Shown here: in pieces, positions 1 through 6,030 of the stretch
Position numbering within the stretch: the first letter of the stretch is position 1
How the letters are laid out: each line of letters starts with the position of its first letter
From: Candidatus Scatomorpha stercorigallinarum
GTDB taxonomy: Bacteria; Bacillota_A; Clostridia; Oscillospirales; Oscillospiraceae
Length of the DNA: 11,505 nucleotides
Direction: 5' to 3'
NCBI GenBank assembly: GCA_018713375.1
Contig: DVOV01000165.1
Span: 1-11,505, forward strand
Made by a program: the position numbers and the translations under genes
Notes under the pieces: model-generated
Seen by the model: only the letters and a program-made list of their open reading frames with translations
Told to the model about the DNA's origin: nothing
Database searches by the model: none

Positions 1-24
1 CCGCCGTGCGGCGCGAGGGGGAGC

Positions 25-2295
25 TTACGAGGGGGACGAAGTCCCCTTCGTAATTGCTGTTGCCAGCATCTTCGCCATCTCCGCGCGGGTGAGGCCGGCG
101 GCGGGGCTGAGGCCGCTGCCGTCGCCCTGGACGATGCCCATGCTGATGAGCGTGGCGGCGGCTTCGCGCGCCCAGTCGGCCACGGCTGCGCCGTCTGGAT
201 AGCCCTCCAGCAGCGTAACGTCGCCCACGTCATAGACCACGCCCAGGCTGCCGAACGCGCGGTAGAGGAAGGTGAAGCCCTCCTGGCGCGTGAGCGTGGC
301 CTCGGGGGAGAAGGTGGTGTCGGAAGTGCCGGTAGTGATGCCCTCGGCCTTGGCCCAGGCGACGGCGCTGGCGTAATAGGCGTCCGCCGGCACGTCGGTG
401 AAGCCGGCTGCGGCGGAGACCTGCGGCTGGCCCGCCGCGCGGTAGAGCATGAGCACGAAGTCGCAGCGGCGCATGGTGTTGTCCGGGCCGAAGGTGGTGT
501 CCGTGATGCCGGTGACGATGCCGGCCTCATAGAGCTCCTTCACCGGCCCGGCGGCCCAGTGGCCCTTCATGTCGGCGAACTCCACGGCCACCTTGACGGG
601 CACCGTGGCCGTCAGCCCGGCGGCGGAGACGGTGATGGTCCCCTCCGCGCCCGGGGCGCCGGAGGCCACATAGAGCCCGTCGGCGGAGACGGCCCCCACG
701 TCGCCGCTGAGCGTGAACTGCACGTCCGAATCCTCGCTGAGCACCTCGCGCATGTTGTACTGCAGCTGCGCGCGGAGCTGGACGCTCTCGCCCTGCTCAA
801 GCAGCAGCTTTTCCGCTTCTTCGCCGCTCGCGGCGTCCACGACGGTCAGGGAGTCGGCCTTTTCCACCACGTGCAGCGTGCCCGTGCCGTAGGCGGAGCC
901 GGCGGAGAGGGTGACGACGTCCGCGCCGGCAGTGGCGGGCGCGGTGTAGACGCCGGAGGCGATGGAGCCGCGGGAGGCCGTGGCCCGCACCTGCCCGGAA
1001 AGGCGCACGGTGCGCATGGTGTTGTCCGTGGCCGCCAGCTCCAGCGGCAGCGAGCTGCCGGCGAGGATATAGGCCCCGTCGTCCGTGAGGAAGAGGTTTT
1101 CCGCCTCGCCGCTGGGCTCCTCGTCGGTGACGAAGAGGATGTAGGAGCAGACGGAGCGCAGCGTGCCGTCCGAGGGGCGGTTGACGATGGTGTAGCCGTC
1201 GTTGCCCGGCATCCGCAGGGCGAGGGCGCTGGAGCCGCCGCCGTCCATGTTGACGACGGTGACGCAGCCCATGGAGAGCAGGTCGGCGGCCAGCTCCTCC
1301 AGCGTGCTGCCGGCGGAGAGCCCGCTGCGGCCGTCCATCACCTGATAGACCACCGAGCCGTCGCGCATGAGGCCGATGACCGTGCGCGGGTTGGCCTCGT
1401 CGATGCTTGTGTCCCAGTACTGCGGCTCATAGAGCGCGCCGTTGAGCGCGAGGATGTTGCCGCAGCCGGAGACCCACTGCGCGTCCGCAAGGGCGGGGTC
1501 CGTGCAGGTGGTGAAGATGTTCACCTCGTCGCCGATCATGAAGCCGGAGAGCACGCTCTCCAGCCCGGCGGCGTCCGAGGCCGTCAGTATCAGGTAGCCG
1601 GGGCCGATCTCCACGGCCTCCTCGCCGGTGACGATGTCGTCCACCTCGCAGCGTATCTCGCCGTCCAGCGAGAGCTCGCCGTGGTCGCGTACGCGCAGGC
1701 GGATGTACCAGCCGCTCTCGTCCGTGCGGGTGGAGACGGTGGAGAAGTATTCGCTGTAGAGGTAGAGCCCGTCGTCGGCGCGGGTCTTGTTCAGGTGCGT
1801 GGTCTCGAAGACCTGGCCGGTGGCGTCGTTCTCGATGGTGATATAGACTTCCGGCCGCGAGGAGACGGCGGCCGTGCCGTCCTCATAAAAGCCGATGGCG
1901 TGGTTGCCCTCGGGCGAGGACTTGTATATGCCGTCCTCCACCACCATGCCGCAGGGGATGCGCGTGTCCCAGTAGCCGAAGTCGGCGTTGACGGCGCCCA
2001 CCACGTCATAGCCCAGGGCCTGGGCGTAGTCGATCATGTTGGTGATGGTCATGCCGCCGTAGATGGTGTCGCAGGCCATGACGATGGGCCGCACGCTCCC
2101 GCCGGGCTCCAGCGTGAGGGTGTAGGTCTCCACGCGCTCGTCCTTTTCGTTGTAGGAGAGGGCGTTTTCGTACGTCAGGCCGTCCGCCAGGGCCCATTCG
2201 TTGGTGTACACGGCCTGGCCCGTGCCCTCGCCGTAGGCGAGCGCGCAGGTGCCGAGCAGCGCGAGCGCAAGGAGGAGGGACAGCACTTTTTTCAT
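25..2295 (-). CDS. Secreted phosphodiester glycosidase (NAGPA/DUF2233 type) with SLH wall anchor
   Basis: Predicted surface enzyme of 756 residues. Residues 1-20 are a signal peptide (MKKVLSLLLALALLGTCALA) with an ALA cleavage site. Residues about 70-390 match the phosphodiester glycosidase family, with hallmark NMDGGGSSAL at 349-358, AVNADFG at 101-107 and NPRTVIGLMRDG at 303-314 or close by. The family's known mammalian member removes N-acetylglucosamine from phosphodiester-linked sugars; the bacterial substrate is unknown and could be a wall or capsule phosphodiester. Residues about 400-572 look like two Ig-like beta domains. Three SLH repeats follow at about 573-622, 631-682 and 697-750 and should bind pyruvylated wall polymer. 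SLH3 has the classical TRAE; SLH1 has RRC at that point. The ATG at 2293-2295 is preceded by AGGAAGAG at good spacing and begins the signal peptide. The same frame stays open 40 codons further upstream, but that stretch crosses the promoter. It is probably a single-gene unit, being separated from the upstream operon by a terminator. Confidence 0.88.
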   Translation of the reverse strand: MKKVLSLLLALALLGTCALAYGEGTGQAVYTNEWALADGLTYENALSYNEKDERVETYTLTLEPGGSVRPIVMACDTIYGGMTITNMIDYAQALGYDVVGAVNADFGYWDTRIPCGMVVEDGIYKSSPEGNHAIGFYEDGTAAVSSRPEVYITIENDATGQVFETTHLNKTRADDGLYLYSEYFSTVSTRTDESGWYIRLRVRDHGELSLDGEIRCEVDDIVTGEEAVEIGPGYLILTASDAAGLESVLSGFMIGDEVNIFTTCTDPALADAQWVSGCGNILALNGALYEPQYWDTSIDEANPRTVIGLMRDGSVVYQVMDGRSGLSAGSTLEELAADLLSMGCVTVVNMDGGGSSALALRMPGNDGYTIVNRPSDGTLRSVCSYILFVTDEEPSGEAENLFLTDDGAYILAGSSLPLELAATDNTMRTVRLSGQVRATASRGSIASGVYTAPATAGADVVTLSAGSAYGTGTLHVVEKADSLTVVDAASGEEAEKLLLEQGESVQLRAQLQYNMREVLSEDSDVQFTLSGDVGAVSADGLYVASGAPGAEGTITVSAAGLTATVPVKVAVEFADMKGHWAAGPVKELYEAGIVTGITDTTFGPDNTMRRCDFVLMLYRAAGQPQVSAAAGFTDVPADAYYASAVAWAKAEGITTGTSDTTFSPEATLTRQEGFTFLYRAFGSLGVVYDVGDVTLLEGYPDGAAVADWAREAAATLISMGIVQGDGSGLSPAAGLTRAEMAKMLATAITKGTSSPS
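27..51 (-). repeat. Hairpin across the stop codon of the SLH glycosidase gene
   Basis: An 11-base inverted repeat (27-37 against 41-51, loop GAA at 38-40) pairs throughout except for one G-T type mismatch. It covers the last codons and the TAA stop (25-27) of the gene that ends here. No T-run follows on the minus strand, so it is not a canonical intrinsic terminator. It could protect the 3' end of the mRNA or be the edge of a palindromic repeat that invaded the gene end. The next bases leftward on the minus strand (AAGCTCCCCCTCGC) faintly resemble the start of the repeat at 11411. Confidence 0.5.
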
Positions 2296-2314
2296 CGGTC
2301 TCTTCCTTTCTGGG

Positions 2315-2370
2315 GCGCGGCGCTCAGCCGCGCGGGGATGTGGTATGGACGCCGGGAAGGCGCCCGGCGT
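2315..2370 (-). promoter_or_regulatory. Two-hairpin leader of the SLH glycosidase mRNA
   Basis: Between the predicted transcription start (near 2372) and the ATG, the leader of about 75 bases holds two perfect inverted repeats: ACGCCGGG/CCCGGCGT (2349-2356 with 2363-2370, 6-base loop) and GCGCGGC/GCCGCGC (2315-2321 with 2327-2333, loop GCTCA). I recognise no known riboswitch consensus. The second stem ends about 10 bases before the ribosome binding site, so it could affect mRNA stability or translation. GC-rich sequence makes chance pairing easier. Confidence 0.45.
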
Positions 2371-2378
2371 TCCCGCAT

Positions 2379-2407
2379 ATTTTATCACGCGCCGCGGCGC
2401 TTGTCCA
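2379..2407 (-). promoter_or_regulatory. Sigma-A promoter of the SLH glycosidase gene
   Basis: On the minus strand TGGACA (2402-2407) is followed by a 17-base spacer and TAAAAT (2379-2384). The TGA just before the -10 makes it an extended -10 promoter (TGATAAAAT). The spacer contains a perfect 12-base palindrome, GCGCCGCGGCGC (2389-2400), which might be an operator. The AT-rich -10 stands out in GC-rich surroundings. Confidence 0.7.
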
Positions 2408-2426
2408 TTGGGCATTTACGGAACGC

Positions 2427-2459
2427 AAAAAACGCCGGCCCGCCGCGAGGCGGGCCGGC
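2427..2459 (-). terminator. Intrinsic terminator of the dehydratase operon
   Basis: A perfect 11-base stem, GCCGGCCCGCC/GGCGGGCCGGC (2434-2444 with 2449-2459), has loop GCGA. On the minus strand it is followed by C and a run of six T (A-run at 2427-2432 on the given strand). It lies 13 bases past the stop of the 58-residue gene and separates the dehydratase operon from the SLH glycosidase gene. Confidence 0.93.
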
Positions 2460-2472
2460 TGCCGCGGCCGCG

Positions 2473-2649
2473 CTATACGATGCGCCGGTCGCGCTTCTGG
2501 CTGTCGTAGTGCCTGTTCAAAAACGGGCGGATGACGTAATAGATGAGCTTGTTCTCCAGGTTGAACATGTAGATGGTGAAGGTCGCAACGAAGGCGCCGA
2601 GGAGCACCAGCGCGAGCTTCAGGAATATGCCGCAGAGCTTCTTTTTCAT
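2473..2649 (-). CDS. Small single-pass membrane protein, 58 residues, last gene of the dehydratase operon
   Basis: The reading frame is 58 codons: MKKKLCGIFLKLALVLLGAF... to a C-terminal RDRRIV and a TAG stop. The start has lysines at 2-4, then one hydrophobic segment at about 5-29. Residues 30-58 are a charged tail with ENKLIYYVIRPFLNRHYDS in its first half. The basic N-terminus and single helix suggest a small inner-membrane peptide or uncleaved signal anchor; the side facing out is not certain. The ATG is preceded by AAGGAAGG at 7-8 bases and begins 15 bases after the stop of the 533-residue dehydratase subunit, with the operon terminator 13 bases after its own stop. This spacing argues strongly that it is a real translated gene. 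I cannot name a family. It might tether or assist the dehydratase, but that rests only on position. Confidence 0.82.
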   Translation of the reverse strand: MKKKLCGIFLKLALVLLGAFVATFTIYMFNLENKLIYYVIRPFLNRHYDSQKRDRRIV

Positions 2650-2664
2650 GTGCGCCTTCCTTTC

Positions 2665-4266
2665 TTACCACGCCTCGGAATCGTCGAAGTCCACCAGCGT
2701 GGGGTCCAGCGGCTCCTCGCCGACGACGACGGTCATGTAATTGTTGACGATGTTGCGCATGTCGCGGCGGGAGACGGTGCGGCAGTCCTCCAGGTCGTGC
2801 TCGACGAAGATGAAGTAGAAGCCGAGGTCGCGCGCCTGCTCTTCCATCATGGCGTGGACGCCGTTCATGCCCTTGCAGGCGACGTTGTCGTTCATCAGCA
2901 CCATGTCGCAGTTGAAGTTCTTGGCCCATTCCCAGACGGCGTTCACATTGTCCCAGCCGCCGACGGCGTGGTGGCGCATGACGCCCTTCTCGCTGAAGAG
3001 GGCCAGGTCCTTGATGGCCTGCTCGGGGTCGTCCGTGCTTATCATGTTGTGGCCCATGGTGGAGTCCATGTTGAGCACGATGTCGATGCCCCAGCAGTTC
3101 TGCGTCCAGGTGGGGAAGTCGGTGTAATACACCGCGCTGGGGCCCCAGAGGAAGGCGCGGTGGCGCGTTTTGCCGCCGAAGGGCTTGTGCTTCTGCTCAT
3201 AGCAGCGGCGCATGATCTTGATGACCTTGCGGTCGGTCTTGGTGAAGTAGTCCTCCTGGCCGTTGACGCTGGCCCAGGCGTACAGGCGGTAGAGCGTCTC
3301 CGCGATGCCGCTGAGGGCGCTGTAGTCGGTCTTGAAGATGTCCCACTTCTCCAGCTCGATGGTGTTCTGCTCGTTCATCTGCTTGGCGCGCTCGAAGAGG
3401 GCGTCCCAGTCGTATTTCTCGCCGTACTCCTCCTCGATGAACTTGATGGCGTCCTTCAGCATCTGCGTGGAGTAGGGGTGCGCGCCGGGCTCGTTGTGTA
3501 TCATGGCCAGGGTGACGGGGAAGTCCGGCATGGCCATGCGCCGGCGCTGGAACATGCTGGTGGCCTCGCTGGCGTTGCAGGGCATGTTGGTGGTCAAAAA
3601 CGCTTTGCCGATGAGCGGGAAATCGTCGTTGAAAGTGACGCCCGTCTCCGCCGAGCAGCGGGAGCAGACGTCCGCCGCCAGGCCGAAGGACTCCGCCACG
3701 TCGATGTAGAAGGGCTCCAGCTGCTGGTCGATGTCGCAGATGATGAACTCCGGCAGGGTCTGCAGGGGGATGGGGATGAGGTTGGGGAAGCCCGTCATGA
3801 AGAGGGGCGGCAGCACCTCGTCCATGGGCACCATCTTGTCCGTCAGCGGACCGCCGCCCAGGCGGCGGTCGTTGGAGAGCACAAGGGCGATCTTCTTCGT
3901 CAGGCTCTGCACGATGGCGTGCATGTTGAGGTGGGCTATCTTCAGCTCCGGCCCGCGGTAGCCCTGGTAGAGGCGGTCGATGAAGGCGAAGGTGCCGAGG
4001 TAGGAGCCCATCCAACGGTACTCCCAGATGCCCTTGAGCACGGGCAGCGGCGCGCTGGCCACCATCAATCCCATGCTCTTGAGGTTGTTCAGCCAGGCCA
4101 GGTAGTCCACCATCGTGTCGTGCACGCCGCGCCACTCGCGGTATTTGGCGATGCCGGTCTTGTCATAGTAGCGGTCGCGCTGGCCGCCCTTGCCGTTCTC
4201 CGCGCGCCAGATGGGGTCGAACCGCTGCAGCTTCTTGTCGATAAAGGCGGTGACGGGGTTTTTCAT
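2665..4266 (-). CDS. 2-hydroxyacyl-CoA dehydratase / benzoyl-CoA reductase family protein, large (533-residue) subunit
   Basis: Member of the HgdB/BcrC/FldC family (2-hydroxyglutaryl-CoA dehydratase, D-component). These proteins carry a [4Fe-4S] cluster and, after one-electron activation by an ATP-driven activator, dehydrate (R)-2-hydroxyacyl-CoAs through a ketyl radical. Candidate cluster cysteines are C201/C204 (CSRC), C230 (TTNMPCNAS) and C464 (NDNVACKGMNG). The tail segment with DLEDCRTVSRRDMRN (491-505) fits the conserved D-R-x-S region of the family. At 533 residues it is much longer than the usual 370-430, with about 110-130 extra residues at the N-terminus (KKLQRFDPIW, YREWRGVHDT) whose role I cannot assign. 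The start ATG has AGGAGGT upstream and overlaps the stop of the preceding gene as ATGA (4263-4266), once that gene's frameshift is allowed for. The substrate is unknown, and no activator ATPase or CoA-transferase is nearby. Confidence 0.87.
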   Translation of the reverse strand: MKNPVTAFIDKKLQRFDPIWRAENGKGGQRDRYYDKTGIAKYREWRGVHDTMVDYLAWLNNLKSMGLMVASAPLPVLKGIWEYRWMGSYLGTFAFIDRLYQGYRGPELKIAHLNMHAIVQSLTKKIALVLSNDRRLGGGPLTDKMVPMDEVLPPLFMTGFPNLIPIPLQTLPEFIICDIDQQLEPFYIDVAESFGLAADVCSRCSAETGVTFNDDFPLIGKAFLTTNMPCNASEATSMFQRRRMAMPDFPVTLAMIHNEPGAHPYSTQMLKDAIKFIEEEYGEKYDWDALFERAKQMNEQNTIELEKWDIFKTDYSALSGIAETLYRLYAWASVNGQEDYFTKTDRKVIKIMRRCYEQKHKPFGGKTRHRAFLWGPSAVYYTDFPTWTQNCWGIDIVLNMDSTMGHNMISTDDPEQAIKDLALFSEKGVMRHHAVGGWDNVNAVWEWAKNFNCDMVLMNDNVACKGMNGVHAMMEEQARDLGFYFIFVEHDLEDCRTVSRRDMRNIVNNYMTVVVGEEPLDPTLVDFDDSEAW

Positions 4267-5458
4267 CGGCTTACCTCCTTTGCCTGGATGTGCTTGATCT
4301 CCAGGCTCTCCACGAAGGCCTGGAAGCGCGTGCGCAGCTGGCCCACGCTGCCCAGGGCGTATTCCTTCTCGATGGTGCAGCAGGCACGCCCATCTCGTTA
4401 GTCAGCACGTGCGCGGCGAGGACCTTCTCATAGCTCCAGAACTCGCAGAACTTCATGCTCTCGTATATCACGCCGTCCGCGTGGAACTCGTCCGCCAGGC
4501 GCCTGATCTCCGTGTGCCGCTGGTCGATCTTGTCGCCGGACATGAAGCGCGCGCACTGGTTCCAGTGCTGGTAGTGGCGGCAGATGGCGTCGAAGGCCGT
4601 CTCGCCCTCCGCTATCTCTATGCGCTCGCGGCCGGGGAAGCTGCCGAAGCAGTAGCGGTCGGCCACGACCATGGCCCCGCAGCTCTCGAGCAGCTTGGTG
4701 AAGTCCGGGTCGTCGATCTCGCTGCCGGCCACCACCACGCGCGCGCGGAAGGGGAACTGCGGCTCCGGCTCGCGCGTTTTCAGCTCCTCCAGCGTCTCCT
4801 TCAGGTAGGGGAGGATGAGGTAGTGCGGGCACACCTCGCTCACCAGCTGCATGACGTGGAACTCATAGCCGGTTATCGGCGGGTTTTCGAGCTTGCGGAA
4901 ATTGCCGATCTCGGTCATCACGTCGCAGAGCTCGTTGAAGCGCGCCACAGCCTCGCGCAGTGCGGCGTCCGACGTGTCGACCCCCAGCTTCTCGTGCATG
5001 GCGTCGAGCACCTTGAGCTGGAGCTGCTGCTTGTAGTAGTCGAGGCTCGTCTTGTCGCCCTTCATGGGAGGGTCGATGATCGTGACGAAGAAATTGTCGT
5101 GCTTTACCGGGTTCAGCAGGAAGAAGTGCTCCTCCATGCGCTCCATCGCAGCGCAGCCCTCCGCGCCGAAAAGGGCGCTCAGGTAGTTGTAGCCGCCCTC
5201 GATGGCGCGCTCGAGGATGGAGCGGACGTAGGGACAGTTGCGGTTGGTCATGTAGTAGGTCGCTATGTCCGCCGACTGGCAGCGCGGCGCGCGCAGCCGG
5301 CTGGAAAAGCAGCCGGGCAGGTTCAGCAGCACCTCGGGGATATAGTAGCAGTTATACCCGAGGGCCAGCTCGCCATCCTCCACCGCCCTGGCGACCAGCT
5401 CGTTGTTGGCCTCCTGCAGGAGGTTTTCAAAGTAGATCAGGTGTTTCAGATCCTTCAA
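4263..5458 (-). CDS. 2-hydroxyacyl-CoA dehydratase family protein, first subunit; single-base frameshift near the 3' end
   Basis: Partner subunit of the dehydratase (HgdA/FldB-like), about 398 residues when repaired. Family features, numbered from the TTG start, are YNCYYIPEVLL (C37), RNCPYVRS (C75), GAEGC (C102), RVVVAGSEIDDPDF with a downstream ADRYCFG, and GVIYESMKFCEFWSYE (C338). At 4381-4385 one base is missing. As written, the frame after V-P (residues 358-359) becomes 36 unrelated residues and stops at 4271. Adding one base gives CCTIEKEYALGSVGQLRTRF and then QAFVE, the expected family C-terminus, ending in TGA at 4263-4265 that overlaps the next ATG. The start is TTG (5456-5458): AGAGGGGG lies about 7 bases upstream and no ATG or GTG is in frame. 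A TTG at 5533 lies about 5 bases from the predicted transcript start and is unlikely. The break may be a sequencing error or a recent inactivation. Confidence 0.85.
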
Positions 5459-5537
5459 TTCACAGCCCCCTCTATGTACTTGTTTTCGGACAAAGCAAAC
5501 GGCAGCCGGCAAATACCGGACAACAGCCGCCAATTTG

Positions 5538-5553
5538 TACTAAAATTATAGTA
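5538..5553. promoter_or_regulatory. Palindrome over the -10 element of the dehydratase promoter (candidate PadR operator)
   Basis: The 16 bases TACTAAAATTATAGTA are a palindrome at 14 of 16 positions (TACTA...TAGTA) and contain the whole -10 hexamer (5545-5550). A protein bound here would block RNA polymerase. TACT...AGTA-type half-sites are, from memory, common for PadR-family repressors, and a padR-like gene starts about 135 bases away. The link is inference. Confidence 0.5.
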
Positions 5554-5573
5554 TATGCGGCGGGCATTGTCAA
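5545..5573 (-). promoter_or_regulatory. Consensus sigma-A promoter of the dehydratase operon
   Basis: On the minus strand a perfect TTGACA (5568-5573), a 17-base spacer and a perfect TATAAT (5545-5550). Transcription should begin near 5538, leaving a leader of about 80 bases before the TTG start at 5458. Such a full-consensus promoter implies strong basal transcription and usually needs a repressor; a palindrome covers the -10. A small inverted repeat ATTGT-CAA-ACAAT (5566-5578) overlaps the -35. Confidence 0.87.
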
Positions 5574-5577
5574 ACAA

Positions 5578-5596
5578 TTTGCTAACACTTTGTTAA
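5578..5596. repeat. Two TTTGYTAA direct repeats 11 bases apart upstream of the dehydratase promoter
   Basis: TTTGCTAA (5578-5585) and TTTGTTAA (5589-5596) are spaced 11 bases, one helical turn, and end just upstream of the -35 of the minus-strand promoter. This is where an activator or the RNA polymerase alpha subunit (UP element) would bind. TTGTTAA resembles a half-site of the redox regulator Rex, but no full inverted Rex site is present. Confidence 0.35.
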
Positions 5597-5638
5597 TTTT
5601 CTACAGAGGCGGCCCGACCTGGGCGGCAAAACATACCC

Positions 5639-5672
5639 TTGACAAATGAGATACTGTGTGGTACGATGTACC
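5639..5672 (+). promoter_or_regulatory. Promoter and candidate autoregulatory operator of the PadR gene
   Basis: TTGACA (5639-5644), a 17-base spacer and TACGAT (5662-5667, 4 of 6 matches to TATAAT). The -10 lies inside the inverted repeat GGTAC-GAT-GTACC (5660-5672), and TAC-TGTGTG-GTA (5652-5663) overlaps it. Repressor binding there would shut off the promoter, as expected for an autoregulated PadR gene. The ATG follows at 5689 after AGGAGG (5676-5681). Confidence 0.65.
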
Positions 5673-5688
5673 CGCAGGAGGCGAGGGA

Positions 5689-6030
5689 ATGAACATCGAG
5701 GAATGGCGCAGCCAGATAAAGCGCGGGACGCTGGAGTTCGGCATACTGCTGCTGATAGAAAAAAAGCCGCGCTACGGCTATGAGCTCATCAGCTGCCTGG
5801 AGCGCTCGCCGATGCTCTCGACCAAGGAGAGCACGGTGTATCCCCTGCTGCGCAGGCTGCTGAAAGACGGCTGCCTGAGCGCGCGCTGGCAGGAGACCAC
5901 GGAGGGCCTGCCGCCACGCAAATATTACGAGCTGACGGAGGCCGGGCGCGAATACCTGGGCGCCATGCGCAGGGACTGGTCGGAGCTGAACGCGGCGATG
6001 AAGGAAATGGAGGACGAGGAAAATGAATGA
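5689..6030 (+). CDS. PadR family transcriptional regulator
   Basis: A 113-residue DNA-binding repressor of the PadR family. The winged helix-turn-helix spans residues about 10-90: KRGTLEFGILLLIEKKPRYGYELI, then STVYPLLRRLLKDGCLS (recognition region, 48-64) and the wing with PPRKYYELTEAGREYL (75-90). The short acidic helical tail (MKEMEDEENE) fits the small PadR subclass that dimerises through its C-terminal helix. The ATG at 5689 is chosen because AGGAGG stands 7 bases before it; a GTG in frame at 5656 lies inside the promoter. It overlaps the following HAAS gene by 8 bases, a very common PadR partner, and faces the dehydratase operon. Its effector is unknown. It probably represses its own promoter, and possibly the divergent one. 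Confidence 0.9.
   Translation: MNIEEWRSQIKRGTLEFGILLLIEKKPRYGYELISCLERSPMLSTKESTVYPLLRRLLKDGCLSARWQETTEGLPPRKYYELTEAGREYLGAMRRDWSELNAAMKEMEDEENE

Noticed and set aside
2296..2415. A 40-codon N-terminal extension of the SLH glycosidase.
   Set aside because: It spans the promoter and leader hairpins, and would bury the signal peptide.
4375..4390. Programmed ribosomal frameshifting in the dehydratase first subunit.
   Set aside because: No slippery heptamer, internal ribosome-like stimulator or downstream hairpin is evident, and the family is not known to use recoding. A mutation or sequencing error is simpler.
559..4401. A 1280-codon open frame on the plus strand.
   Set aside because: It lies opposite three real minus-strand genes, reads straight through a T-tailed terminator hairpin at 2427-2459, and is rich in G, A, H, R and V with no domain pattern. 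It is a shadow of GC-rich codon use.
4409..5551. A 380-codon plus-strand frame opposite the dehydratase first subunit.
   Set aside because: It runs into the dehydratase promoter, has no ribosome site or family features, and mirrors the real gene.
5566..5596. A Rex operator upstream of the dehydratase operon.
   Set aside because: Only single TTGTTAA-like half-sites in direct orientation are present; the inverted partner TTAACAA at the proper spacing is absent.
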